64,000 nucleotides of DNA from Aeromonas bestiarum (GTDB lineage Bacteria; Pseudomonadota; Gammaproteobacteria; Enterobacterales; Aeromonadaceae), in the NCBI RefSeq assembly GCF_000819745.1, contig NZ_CDDA01000025.1, forward strand, positions 86,185 through 150,184, written 5' to 3'. The notes beneath the pieces are model-generated. The model did no database searches. It was not told where the DNA came from and saw only the letters and a list, made by a program, of their open reading frames with translations. The translations under genes and the position numbers were made by a program. Of the stretch, positions 29,648 to 38,002 are shown one piece after another. How positions within the stretch are numbered: the stretch's first letter is position 1; the number at the start of each line of letters is the position of its first letter.

Positions 29648-29649
29648 CC

Positions 29650-29680
29650 TTGACCTCAAGTTAGCTTTAACTTGCACAAT
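29650..29680 (+). promoter_or_regulatory. Candidate SoxR-controlled promoter with 19-bp spacer
   Basis: TTGACC (29650-29655) and CACAAT (29675-29680) are separated by exactly 19 bases, the overlong spacing characteristic of MerR-family promoters. The spacer contains an inverted repeat CAAGTTA-GCTT-TAACTTG (29657-29674). The left part, CCTCAAGTTA, matches the E. coli SoxR operator half, but the right half is displaced by six bases relative to the classic 18-bp site. It points at the gene starting at 29714. Confidence 0.7.
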
Positions 29681-29713
29681 CCTGTCTCCCTTAATGAAAG
29701 GAGTCAAACGATT

Positions 29714-30697
29714 ATGCATCATCTTCATCGCCTGCTCGATGCCAACCGTGCTTTTGCCCTCAATGGCCGGGGCACCACCAACCACTGCCCGATGGCGCTG
29801 CATGCCCTGCACGAGATGGGAGCCAGCCCCCGCCAGCTGCAGCATTTCTTCGATCACTGGCAGGCAACCTATGCGCTGCCGAGCGGGGAAACAAGTCAGG
29901 GGGAGGATGAAATCAGTTTCGTTCGGCTGCGTCAGCAGCTGGCAAACCGGCTCGCCACCCAAGGCTGGCAGCCCACCTTTGCGACACTGCTGACACGCCG
30001 GCTTTCCCCTGCGGGAGGGGCCTTTCACCCTCTGATCCGCTTCGCCTGCGCCCTGGAAAATGGCCATCTGGGGGAGCAGGCCGCCGCGCTGGCTGCCTGG
30101 CAGTGCCGCCCCCTGATACTGCCCGCCGGAGAGGCCGCCCCCAGCCGAGATATCGTCAGTCTGCTGGCTGGGGTATCCGGACAGTGGGAGGGTGCGAGCT
30201 GGCAGGGCGAGTGGATAACGGGTCGATTGCAGCAGGTGGCAGAGGCGCCGCGCTGGCCGGGCACACTGCCCCGCTCACTCGTCGAGTCGTCGGCAGTATT
30301 CGCCCAGCTGGCAGAGATCGCCCTGCAGCTCTATTGGCAGACCGGCAATTTCACCGTGTTGCACATGGTGACCGGCAGTAGGGCCGCCGCCCTGGTCGCG
30401 CGGCAGTTGCCCGGCGAGTGGCAAGCGCCGTGGCAAACCCTGATGTGGCAGGCGGTAGCGGCGGCTTATATCACGGTCGGGGCGCCCGCGCTGCGTTCAC
30501 TGCGCTGGCCAGACGTTTCAGGGCTGGATTGGGAGAGGGTGTTGCCACTGGCGCTGGCCAGCCTGGACGATCATGTGATCAAGCTGGTGCACTGCTGCTG
30601 GCGGGTGCGGGACACATCGCCTCGTTATCTGGCGGTGGCGGCCCGCGCTGTGGGGCTGCTGGATGCGAGCAGCGGCAAGGCGTGTCAGCCTGCCTAG
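29714..30697 (+). CDS. Questin-oxidase-like protein
   Basis: A 327-residue protein of the questin oxidase-like family (DUF4243/PF14027 by recollection). The fungal relatives cleave anthraquinone rings by Baeyer-Villiger chemistry without a classical flavin motif. Visible hallmarks are NGRGTTNHCPMALHALHEMGA at about residue 18, a central ALTRRLSPAGGAFHPLIR-like stretch, and VHCCWRVRD near the C terminus. The ATG at 29714 has AAGGAG about ten bases upstream. It is divergent from soxR behind a 19-bp-spaced promoter, which suggests induction by redox-active compounds. Its stop overlaps that of the convergent 30694-31128 gene. Confidence 0.72.
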   Translation: MHHLHRLLDANRAFALNGRGTTNHCPMALHALHEMGASPRQLQHFFDHWQATYALPSGETSQGEDEISFVRLRQQLANRLATQGWQPTFATLLTRRLSPAGGAFHPLIRFACALENGHLGEQAAALAAWQCRPLILPAGEAAPSRDIVSLLAGVSGQWEGASWQGEWITGRLQQVAEAPRWPGTLPRSLVESSAVFAQLAEIALQLYWQTGNFTVLHMVTGSRAAALVARQLPGEWQAPWQTLMWQAVAAAYITVGAPALRSLRWPDVSGLDWERVLPLALASLDDHVIKLVHCCWRVRDTSPRYLAVAARAVGLLDASSGKACQPA

Positions 30698-31128
30698 GGC
30701 GCAGCCAGGCGATTGAAGCTGATGGCGGGGCAACGCGGGGCAACCCCCTGGGTCAGGGTCAAGGGTTGGGCGCGATAACTGAGATGATAGAGGCCTGGGC
30801 GCGACAGATCGTAGACCTGGGTCAGATCCGCATCCGCCTGGCTCTGCTGGCCCGGCCCCAGTATGAAGAAATCCTCGGCCGCGGGTGCACCACGCTTGGC
30901 GAGCGGCCCCCTGTAGGCCAGCGGCTGGTTATCCAGGGTGAGTTCGATGGCATCGGCAAACCAGCCCTCGAACGGGGTGAACCAGCTCAGCACCTCGAGC
31001 GGTCCCTCCCCCTTGTTGGTCAAGGTCATCACCAGGGGCAAGGGCTCGTCCACCCGGCTTTGTGCCTTGACCGACAGCTCGCACTGCAGGGGGGCGAGTG
31101 CGAGGGTCGTGAGCAAGAGTGTCATCAT
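30694..31128 (-). CDS. Exported protein related to the aspzincin propeptide
   Basis: A 144-residue protein with an N-terminal signal segment (about 1-17). Its body aligns by eye with the N-terminal propeptide half of the M35 peptidase encoded just upstream. Shared elements in the same order are LVMTLTNKGEGPLEVLSWF versus LTLTNTGDKPIRLLKW, LDNQPLAYRGPLAKRGAPAAEDFF versus DGQPVSYEGALIKRAAPTDKDFQ, then GPGQQSQADADLTQVYDLS versus KAGQSLTVQAEVSGLYDMS. It lacks the catalytic domain. It may be a free-standing inhibitor or chaperone of the protease, which is inference. The ATG follows GGAGG. A terminator lies between the two genes. Confidence 0.7.
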   Translation of the reverse strand: MMTLLLTTLALAPLQCELSVKAQSRVDEPLPLVMTLTNKGEGPLEVLSWFTPFEGWFADAIELTLDNQPLAYRGPLAKRGAPAAEDFFILGPGQQSQADADLTQVYDLSRPGLYHLSYRAQPLTLTQGVAPRCPAISFNRLAAP

Positions 31129-31146
31129 GGCGCCTCCTTCAACATC

Positions 31147-31169
31147 AAAAAAGGGGCCTGGCGGCCCCT
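31147..31169 (-). terminator. Intrinsic terminator after the aspzincin peptidase gene
   Basis: On the minus strand AGGGGCC-GCCA-GGCCCCT is followed by a T run (plus-strand A run 31147-31152). It sits 10 bases beyond the peptidase stop and just before the start of the propeptide-like gene. Confidence 0.85.
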
Positions 31170-31178
31170 GTCAGCGGA

Positions 31179-32219
31179 TCAATTTTCGCTCGGGGTATTC
31201 TCGGCGAAGTATTCGTGGTTGTCGGCGTTGTTGAGCGCCTTGACCGGCTCCGTCTTCGCCAGATTGCGGGCATTGGCCTGACCGTAACCCAGATCGTCGG
31301 TGCCTGCCACCACGGTGAAGTGGCTCAGCTCATGGACTATGGTGCCGGCACGGGAGTCGGTCCCGGTGACGGGCGCGGTCCAGAAGCTCTTGCACAGATA
31401 GACCTTGTAGGGCTGATCCGGGTAAACGTAGGCAAAGTAGCTCTGCTTGCAGCCGCAGTCGAAGGTGAGCGGCTTGTTGTCGATGGCATCCTTGATCTTG
31501 CTAAAGTGCCCCTCGGCCTGATCCCAGCGGGAGGCGTCATAGGCGCCAAACCAGCTGCGATAACGCTGGCCATCGGGCTTGTCCACCGCCAGATAGCTGC
31601 TGGAGTTGTTGCTGATGCCGCTGGCGGCATCGAGCGCGGCCAGAATGTCGCTCTTCTGGGTGTTGGTGCAGCGGCCGCTGAAGCTGACCGAGGCGGTGAC
31701 GGCCTGAGGTTCGACGGCGGCCACCTTGGCCTGGACTCGCTCATCGTTCACCCCCTCCACCCACAGGGTGATGGCGTTGGACTCTCTCGCCTGGGCCTGT
31801 TTGGCCTTGGCGGCCTTCGCCTCCTGCGGCAGGGTCGGCAGCTGATAACGGATGCTGTACTGACCCTGGGCGCTCATGTCATAGAGGCCGGACACCTCCG
31901 CCTGCACCGTCAGGCTCTGGCCGGCCTTGAGCAGCTGGAAGTCCTTGTCGGTCGGCGCCGCCCGCTTGATCAGGGCCCCCTCGTAGCTGACCGGCTGACC
32001 ATCCCGTTCCACCAGGAACAGGGGGGCATCTTCACTGCCCGGCAGTTGCCACTTGAGCAGGCGGATCGGCTTGTCACCCGTGTTGGTCAGCGTCAGGTTG
32101 ACGCGCACATCGTCTGTGCTGCCATCCACCAGGGTGAGTTGGGCGTCAAGCCCTGCGGCGCAGAGCGGAGAGGCCAGCACACCGGCCAGCAGCAGGGCAA
32201 TGGGAGTCGCTTTCATCAT
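31179..32219 (-). CDS. M35-family aspzincin metallopeptidase, AsaP1/EprA1-like
   Basis: A 346-residue secreted zinc protease with the architecture of the Aeromonas toxins AsaP1 and EprA1. A signal peptide ends near residue 21. The propeptide of about 150 residues has an immunoglobulin-like pattern. In the catalytic domain the aspzincin signature is HELSH near residue 296, with the third ligand in GTDDLGYGQ about ten residues on. Several cysteines (GRC, DCGC, LCKSF) could form disulphides. Relatives are exported by the type II system after Sec transport and matured by propeptide removal. Two ATGs (32219 and 32216) are possible; GAGGAAAC precedes both. The downstream gene repeats the propeptide fold. 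Confidence 0.88.
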   Translation of the reverse strand: MMKATPIALLLAGVLASPLCAAGLDAQLTLVDGSTDDVRVNLTLTNTGDKPIRLLKWQLPGSEDAPLFLVERDGQPVSYEGALIKRAAPTDKDFQLLKAGQSLTVQAEVSGLYDMSAQGQYSIRYQLPTLPQEAKAAKAKQAQARESNAITLWVEGVNDERVQAKVAAVEPQAVTASVSFSGRCTNTQKSDILAALDAASGISNNSSSYLAVDKPDGQRYRSWFGAYDASRWDQAEGHFSKIKDAIDNKPLTFDCGCKQSYFAYVYPDQPYKVYLCKSFWTAPVTGTDSRAGTIVHELSHFTVVAGTDDLGYGQANARNLAKTEPVKALNNADNHEYFAENTPSEN

Positions 32220-32524
32220 GTTTCCTCATTCATTGAGTATCGCCATCAGGCGGTTTGCTTCCTTAAGGCCCTCTTTGGGGCCAACCCACCCTAGAGCAGA
32301 AATTTTCCGCCACCATCCCACCATATGGGGGACGCCCCCCATCAGAGGGGGAAAGAGGAGGAAATAGCCCGATGCGACAAACCATCCGCGACAAAAACGG
32401 GGCTCGCCATCCCACTTGCCCCTGGCTCTCCTCGCCTCCCCGGCGCTCCCATCGCCGCTCGCCGCACATAAAAAACCCCGGCGCCAGGCCGGAGTTTGAG
32501 AAGGACAGAGGAAAAGGCTCGCCG
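32220..32524. other. Intergenic region between the aspzincin gene and DUF2913
   Basis: This 305-base stretch holds the promoter of the peptidase gene (minus strand) and, at its far end, the terminator of the DUF2913 gene. ATGGGGG-ACGC-CCCCCAT near 32322-32340 can form a strong hairpin within the peptidase upstream region. It has no T run, so it is not a plain terminator. Confidence 0.45.
32470..32495 (-). terminator. Intrinsic terminator of the DUF2913 gene
   Basis: On the minus strand ACTCCGGC pairs with GCCGGGGT (one G-U) across a 5-base loop and is followed by six T. It begins about 30 bases after the DUF2913 stop. Confidence 0.8.
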
Positions 32525-33169
32525 TCAGGCTCTCGCCTCGGCCAGCAGCCCCAGCGCGGGCTGCAGGTTGGCAGGCACCAGAGAATACGCCTTGTGGTGT
32601 TTGACAAGCGTGGTCTTCTTGTTGCCCTGGCTCAGCAGCAGACCATGGCGAAAGGCCGCCTCGGCCAGCTGGGTTTCGTCACAGCGCGCATAGAGGGTCA
32701 GCGGCTTGACAAGCTCCCCCTGGACCAGGTGCTCGCCATATTCGCGGCTGGAGATCACCAGACTGGATTGGCCCTGCCCCTGCAGGCGCAGCTTGGCGCT
32801 CACCTCGCTGTCGGTAAACACCAACCAACCCGCGCTTTCCAGCTCGGCCAGCATGGCGGCCAGCCTGGTGCCGAGCTGCTGGGAGTCGGCCTGCACGCGG
32901 GCGTACTGGAAGGCGATGCGCTCCAGCAAGCCCTTGAGATCGGCGCCGGCTCCCAGGGTGCGGCCCTGCTGGATCCAGCCTTTCAGATCCTCCATCACCA
33001 GCCGGGAGAAGCGCTTCTCCTTGAGGGAGTCCGCCATCCAGGTGCAGAGAAAATGGCTCTCCTGGGCCGGGGTGCGCTTGCCCGCCTTCTGCTCGGCGGT
33101 GCGCGCCAGCTCGGCAAGGCTCTGGGTGGCCATGTCGAGCAGGGCCTGATTGTAGTTGGGAGGTGTCAT
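32525..33169 (-). CDS. DUF2913 family protein
   Basis: A 214-residue cytoplasmic protein of the DUF2913 family, known mainly from Aeromonas and Vibrio and without an assigned function. The family pattern is recognisable: a helical N terminus with RTPAQESHFLCTWMADSLKEKRF, then RTLGAGADLKGLLERI, and a C-terminal basic segment NKKTTLVKHHKAYSLV. I chose the ATG at 33169, which has GAGGA six bases upstream, over a GTG one codon earlier. It lies downstream of rhlE in the same orientation, but a hairpin separates them. Confidence 0.75.
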   Translation of the reverse strand: MTPPNYNQALLDMATQSLAELARTAEQKAGKRTPAQESHFLCTWMADSLKEKRFSRLVMEDLKGWIQQGRTLGAGADLKGLLERIAFQYARVQADSQQLGTRLAAMLAELESAGWLVFTDSEVSAKLRLQGQGQSSLVISSREYGEHLVQGELVKPLTLYARCDETQLAEAAFRHGLLLSQGNKKTTLVKHHKAYSLVPANLQPALGLLAEARA

Positions 33170-33220
33170 CACGAGTCCTCAGAGAGACGGGCGGGCCAGA
33201 GGCCGGGTCATCAACAGCAT

Positions 33221-33241
33221 AAAGGCGCCAGTGGCGCCTTT
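33221..33241 (-). terminator. Hairpin between rhlE and the DUF2913 gene
   Basis: A perfect 9-bp stem AAAGGCGCC/GGCGCCTTT with a 3-base loop lies 65 bases beyond the rhlE stop. Short T runs flank it on both strands, so termination of rhlE is likely. Confidence 0.65.
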
Positions 33242-33306
33242 ATGTACAAAATCGCCCCTCCCGGCCTGCCCTGACAAGGGGAAGGCCCGGGCGGGGTTGG
33301 GCGCGC

Positions 33307-34602
33307 TTACTTCGGCTGACGCGGCTTCTTCATTGCCGCCAGACGCTTGAGGCGCTGGCCCTGCAGCTTGGCCTCGGCCATGGCCTGAGCGGCGGCGTTG
33401 TCATCGCGCTGGGGACGCTTGCCGAAGCGACGACGCTCCTGCAACTGTTTGATCAGCTCGTCACGGTTGCCCACCTGGTAGCCCGGCACCATGACACGGC
33501 GGATCTTCTGGCCGATCAGCGCCTCGATCTCGAGCAGGGTGCGCTCTTCCTCGCGGCTGACGAAGGAGATGGCCATGCCGCTCTTGCCGGCGCGGCCGGT
33601 ACGACCGATGCGGTGCACGTAGTCTTCGGCCAGGAACGGCAGATCATAGTTGACCACGTACTGCAGATCCGGGATATCCAGACCACGGGCGGCCACTTCG
33701 GTGGCGACCAGCACCCGCACCTTGCCTTCGGTGAATTCGCGCAGGGCGCGGCGACGGCTGCCCTGGGCCTTGTCGCCATGCACCACGGCGGACTTGATGC
33801 CATCCAGGTTCAGCTCGGCCACCAGCTCGTCACAGCTTTCACGGGTACTGGCAAACACCAGCACCTGCGGCCAGTTCTGCTTGCCGATGAGCTCGGAGAG
33901 CAGCTCGCGCTTGCGCTTCTGCTCCACCGGATAGACGGTGTGGGTGACGGTGTCGGCGGTGGAGTTCTGCTTGTTGACGCTGATGATCTGCGGCTTGTCC
34001 AGCATGACGTTGGCCAGCTTCTTCACCCCGTCGGAGAAAGTGGCGGAGAACAGCAGGTTCTGGCGCTCCTTGTTGACCGCTTGCAGGATCTGCTGCACAT
34101 CGGCACTGAAGCCCATGTCGAGGATGCGATCCGCTTCGTCCAGCACCAGACACTCGACGCCGGAGAGGCTGAGGTTGCAAGCGGTCAGGTGCTCCAGCAG
34201 ACGACCCGGGGTCGCCACTATGATGTGAGCACCCGCTTTCAGCTTCTTGGCCTGCACATCCTGCTTGCCGCCGCCAACGAGCGTCAGCACGGTAACATCC
34301 AGGTACTTGGCGAAGTCATTGATGTTGCTCGCCACCTGGGCCGCCAGCTCGCGGGTCGGGGTCAGGATCAGCACACGGGCGTTGGACGGTTGCAGCTCGG
34401 CCGGCTTGTCCACCAGGCGCTGCAATATCGGCAGGGCGAAGGCGGCAGTCTTGCCGGTCCCCGTCTGGGCGCTGGCCAGCACATCGAGACCGCGACGTAT
34501 GGTCGGGATCGCCTGGCGCTGCACAGGGGTCATCTCCTGATAACCGCAATCTGAGACGGCACGCAAAATCTCGGGGGCAAAATCGAACGATTCAAATCTC
34601 AT
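33307..34602 (-). CDS. rhlE: DEAD-box ATP-dependent RNA helicase RhlE
   Basis: A 431-residue RNA helicase that remodels structured RNA in the cytoplasm, with roles in ribosome assembly and RNA decay in relatives. Motifs in order are the Q motif (GYQEMTPVQRQAIP), AQTGTGKT near residue 44, PTRELAAQ, TPGRLLEHL, DEAD near 151, SAT near 183, VLVFASTRESC, ARGLDIP and HRIGRTGRAG. The C-terminal tail after about 370 is short and basic (RRRFGKRPQRDD...KKPRQPK), as in RhlE. The ATG has AGGAA nine bases upstream. RhlE fits better than SrmB or DeaD because of its length and tail. Confidence 0.88.
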   Translation of the reverse strand: MRFESFDFAPEILRAVSDCGYQEMTPVQRQAIPTIRRGLDVLASAQTGTGKTAAFALPILQRLVDKPAELQPSNARVLILTPTRELAAQVASNINDFAKYLDVTVLTLVGGGKQDVQAKKLKAGAHIIVATPGRLLEHLTACNLSLSGVECLVLDEADRILDMGFSADVQQILQAVNKERQNLLFSATFSDGVKKLANVMLDKPQIISVNKQNSTADTVTHTVYPVEQKRKRELLSELIGKQNWPQVLVFASTRESCDELVAELNLDGIKSAVVHGDKAQGSRRRALREFTEGKVRVLVATEVAARGLDIPDLQYVVNYDLPFLAEDYVHRIGRTGRAGKSGMAISFVSREEERTLLEIEALIGQKIRRVMVPGYQVGNRDELIKQLQERRRFGKRPQRDDNAAAQAMAEAKLQGQRLKRLAAMKKPRQPK

Positions 34603-34876
34603 AAATTGGGTTCCTGTGTTCCAGCTGGGCTGTGTTTGGCTTGCGGCTCGGCGTAGGCGAGGCGGAGGTTGATACCACCGGTGGCTGCGTCCGACATCAA
34701 GTCAGAAAGTGAGCCGGAAAATGGCGGGCGCGAAGTGTAACAGATAGGCATCACAAATTCTGCCTCAAATGACCTGAGTTTTTATCCTGCGGCCAAAACG
34801 CGCCGACCGGGGGAGAGGCCAGGCTGACACAGGCCGGCGCCACCCTCCCCCCTGGGCACTCAGGCGTCAGGCAACC

Positions 34877-35410
34877 TTAGTTCCGGTTTGCATCATCTGC
34901 CTTGAAATCACGCTGAAACAGGCACATGCGAATGGCGGTGCGATATTTGCCATCGATGAAGAACTCCTCTTTCAGCTCCCCCTCCGGCTCGAATCCCAAC
35001 CCCTGATAGACGTGGATCGCCTTGGCGTTGTCCCGATCGACGATGAGGTACAACTTGTGCAGGTTCAACACGTTGAAGGCGTACTTCATCCCCTTCAGGG
35101 TCGCCGCCTTGGCATAACCCAACCCCTGATAGGCGGGGGCTATGATGATCTGGAATTCGGCGCGGCGATGAATGCTGCGAATGTCCACCAGCTCCACCAG
35201 CCCGACCTGGGTGCCGGCCACCTCCAGGATGAAGCGGCGCTCGTGCTGATCGTGGATGTGCTTGTCATAGAGCTGGGCCAGCTCCATGTAAGCCTCGTAA
35301 GGCTCCTCGAACCAGTAGCGCATTATGCTGGCGTTGTTGTTGAGCTGATGCACGAATTTCAGATCCTCTCGCTCGAGGGGACGAAGGCTCAGGGTGTCAT
35401 GACATGACAT
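34877..35410 (-). CDS. speG: Spermidine N-acetyltransferase
   Basis: A 177-residue GNAT enzyme that acetylates spermidine (and spermine) with acetyl-CoA to limit polyamine toxicity. It matches E. coli SpeG closely: [32 protein letters not shown] at the N terminus, the allosteric-site region around [11 protein letters not shown], the acetyl-CoA loop [10 protein letters not shown], and [17 protein letters not shown] near the end. AGG lies six bases before the ATG. The gene is flanked by ordinary housekeeping genes and appears monocistronic. Confidence 0.92.
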   Translation of the reverse strand: MSCHDTLSLRPLEREDLKFVHQLNNNASIMRYWFEEPYEAYMELAQLYDKHIHDQHERRFILEVAGTQVGLVELVDIRSIHRRAEFQIIIAPAYQGLGYAKAATLKGMKYAFNVLNLHKLYLIVDRDNAKAIHVYQGLGFEPEGELKEEFFIDGKYRTAIRMCLFQRDFKADDANRN

Positions 35411-35524
35411 AAGGTACCTGCTTGAAGGTTGATGGACGACCCTGGGCGGCCCGCTCGGGTCGCGCCTGGGTCAGGTGAATATTCACAAGAAATACGCGGG
35501 GCGGCCTTGGCCGTCCGCAGCCGA

Positions 35525-36175
35525 TCAGCGGATGCGGTTGGTCGGGCGCTTGAGCAGCCGGATGGCGATGGCCGCCATGGCGATGACGAACAGGCCGAGG
35601 GAGGTCACCAGCAGACACTTGGTCATCAGCTCGTGATACTGGGCAAACACGGGGGCCGCCATCACGAACTTGCCCACCAGACTCAGCAGCAGGGCCCAGA
35701 GGAAGGCGCTGGCAAAGCTTGCCATCATCACCCGCGGCAGATGCAGGCGCGAGACCCCCATCAGCATGGGTGTCAGCACCCTGACGAAGGGCACGAAGCG
35801 GGAGGAGAACATGGCCCAGAAGCCGTAGCTGTGCAGCAGACGCGAGGCCCGTGGCAGGCTGCCGTCCGGGATCATCCGCTCCACATGGCCCATGAAGGAG
35901 GTGCCGTGCAGCGCATGGCCCTGCAGATAGGCGATCAGGCTGCCAAGCCCGGCAGCAAGCGGCATGTAAATCAGTGTGACTTCGGGGCCGAGCACCCCCA
36001 TTCCCACCAGGCCACCGGCCAGCAGCACCAGACTGTCACCGGGCAGGGGCAAAAAGACGAAGCTCGATTCGAGAAAGAGGATCACCACCAGACAGGTGAC
36101 GAGCAGGCCCACCGCCTGCATCTGGATCAATTGGTTAAAGTCCTGTTGCCATATGGCAAGCAGCATCTCCTGCAT
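35525..36175 (-). CDS. DedA-family membrane protein
   Basis: A 216-residue inner-membrane protein of the DedA/VTT superfamily; members are implicated in lipid carrier (undecaprenyl phosphate, phosphatidylethanolamine) translocation and envelope homeostasis. The family core is visible: FLESSFVFLPLPGDSLVLLAG near residue 30, the re-entrant-like second half with FSSRFVPFVRVLTPMLMGVSRL, and about five hydrophobic segments. The start was placed at 36175 because GGGAG stands eight bases before it; ATGs further upstream lack a site. Which DedA paralogue it is cannot be told from sequence alone. Confidence 0.85.
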   Translation of the reverse strand: MQEMLLAIWQQDFNQLIQMQAVGLLVTCLVVILFLESSFVFLPLPGDSLVLLAGGLVGMGVLGPEVTLIYMPLAAGLGSLIAYLQGHALHGTSFMGHVERMIPDGSLPRASRLLHSYGFWAMFSSRFVPFVRVLTPMLMGVSRLHLPRVMMASFASAFLWALLLSLVGKFVMAAPVFAQYHELMTKCLLVTSLGLFVIAMAAIAIRLLKRPTNRIR

Positions 36176-36418
36176 CTGGTGACTCCCATCAACATAGTGA
36201 GCATCCATGGTGGGTGACCCGAGGGCCACCGGTGCGGCAGACCCTCCCTGTCGCCATGCCCCTTCTCTCCATGAGGGAGGCCCGTTATACACCCTGCCAA
36301 GTGAACAAGAAATTAATGCAGGTCACGGATAGTGGAGATAATCGCTCTGGCGCGACGAAAGTTGCGCCTTGAGCATGTGCGCCTTGAACGCAAGGGAGGG
36401 CACCTGGCGAGGCGGCCC

Positions 36419-38002
36419 TCAGTTGCGCTTGAGTTGCTGCAATTTGGTGAGGGTGAGCAGGGTCTGGGCGGAGAGATCGCACACCGAGAGCACGAAGGCC
36501 GTCTCGTCCGGGTGCCACTCCTCCTTCAGACTGGCTCGTTCGGCGATGATGAAACCGAGCAGCTCATCCCCCTGCTTGAGGGGTGCCATCAGTATGGCGC
36601 CAGAGAGGGCATCGAGCCCGAGCTGGGCCAGCATGGCGCCAAACCGTGACAGATCATAGCGCTCGCGGATGATGAGGCAGGGGGCATGCTCGGGCTTGGA
36701 GACCTCGTAGCGGCCCTGGATCAAGGCATACGGCAGGTGAAAACCCTGCTGATGATGGCGCTTGGGCAGGAAGAAGAGATCCTGGCAGAACATGGATTGC
36801 TTGTCCTCGGCGCAGAACCAGACGCTGGCGCGGGCGGCCCCGGTGCCGGCGCACACCGCCTCGTTGATATGACGGGCGGCCTGCCCCGGATCCTCGCCGG
36901 TCAGCAGATCGCTCTTGGCCAGGTGGATCAGGGCCCCGTGCTGCAACTGCTGCCGGGTCCCGCTGTCGGCCTGCTGCTGACGCAGGCTGTCCAGATGATC
37001 GAGCATGCGATTGCAGTCGATGGCAACCTGGGAGATTTCGTCCTTGCCCTCCACCAGCAGCCGACGCACGGCGCCATCGTCAGCGATGAGACGCAGATTG
37101 GCACTCAACCGCTGCAGGCGGGCGGCTATGTAGCCGTTGAGGATCAGCAACACCAGGGCGGCAAACAGCAGGGTACCCAGGCTCAGCAACCAGAAGATGC
37201 GCTGCTCGATGGCCTTGCCCTCCAGCATCAGATCCCGTGGCAGGGTGAAGCGAAAGATGAGGGGTGACGTCTCCTGCAAGGTATCGATCTGGGCCAGGGT
37301 GAGCAGGCGATCCTCTTGCGGCAGGATCAGGCTGTCGCTGGCCATGAGCCGGGTCAGGGTCGGCGCCCCCAGGCTGGCGGCGAGCTGATCCGGGCTCAGG
37401 AAGGTGAGCGACAGGGCGGTGCGTTTTTGCAGCTGGCGGATGAATTTCGGGGTAAAAGCCTTGAACAGCAACAGGGTGCCGCGACTCGGCCCCTCCCCCT
37501 CGCTGCTCAGGATCTGGGTGGCGGCCATCAGGTAATAGCGCTCGCCGTCGAACCAGATGCCGGCGTTGGGCTTGAGGGTGCCGTAGCGCATCAGGTAATC
37601 GGTCAAGGCCCCCAGCTGGGCCGGCGTCTGCGAGACCAGCTTGCCGGCCTGGTAGGCAAAGGCCACCTGCGGCTGCTTCTCCCTGTCGTAAAGCGCCAGC
37701 AGATCGATTCCCAGGGTCTCGAAGGTACGCACGTTGAAGTTGGCATCCAGGTAGGCCTGATCCCGACGGGCCATGAAGGCATAGGTCTCGTCCCATTCGG
37801 ACCAATCCTGCCCCAGCACGGTCAGCTGGCCCAGCTCGGCCTGCACCACGGCCCTGACCCGCTCGCGGTTGCGCTCCACGCTCATGCGCTCCAGCTCGCC
37901 GAACTTGTCGCTCACCACATAATGCAGGCCGACATAGCCAACCCCCTGCAACAGCAGCAGCGTCAGCACTATGGTCAGCGTAATCTTGCGGCTGATCTTC
38001 AT
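36419..38002 (-). CDS. CHASE4-HAMP-GAF sensor without an output domain
   Basis: A 527-residue inner-membrane sensor. Helix one (about 8-28) is followed by a periplasmic CHASE4 domain with its typical WSEWDETYAFM motif near 70. A second helix lies at about 270-290, then a HAMP linker (DEISQVAIDCNRMLDHL), then a GAF domain from about 360 to the end. CHASE4 proteins normally end in GGDEF, EAL or histidine kinase modules; here the stop comes straight after the GAF fold, so there is no enzymatic output. A GTG at 38008 is an alternative start with a slightly better-spaced GGGAG. It may signal through protein contact, or be a shortened relative of a diguanylate cyclase. Confidence 0.75.
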   Translation of the reverse strand: MKISRKITLTIVLTLLLLQGVGYVGLHYVVSDKFGELERMSVERNRERVRAVVQAELGQLTVLGQDWSEWDETYAFMARRDQAYLDANFNVRTFETLGIDLLALYDREKQPQVAFAYQAGKLVSQTPAQLGALTDYLMRYGTLKPNAGIWFDGERYYLMAATQILSSEGEGPSRGTLLLFKAFTPKFIRQLQKRTALSLTFLSPDQLAASLGAPTLTRLMASDSLILPQEDRLLTLAQIDTLQETSPLIFRFTLPRDLMLEGKAIEQRIFWLLSLGTLLFAALVLLILNGYIAARLQRLSANLRLIADDGAVRRLLVEGKDEISQVAIDCNRMLDHLDSLRQQQADSGTRQQLQHGALIHLAKSDLLTGEDPGQAARHINEAVCAGTGAARASVWFCAEDKQSMFCQDLFFLPKRHHQQGFHLPYALIQGRYEVSKPEHAPCLIIRERYDLSRFGAMLAQLGLDALSGAILMAPLKQGDELLGFIIAERASLKEEWHPDETAFVLSVCDLSAQTLLTLTKLQQLKRN

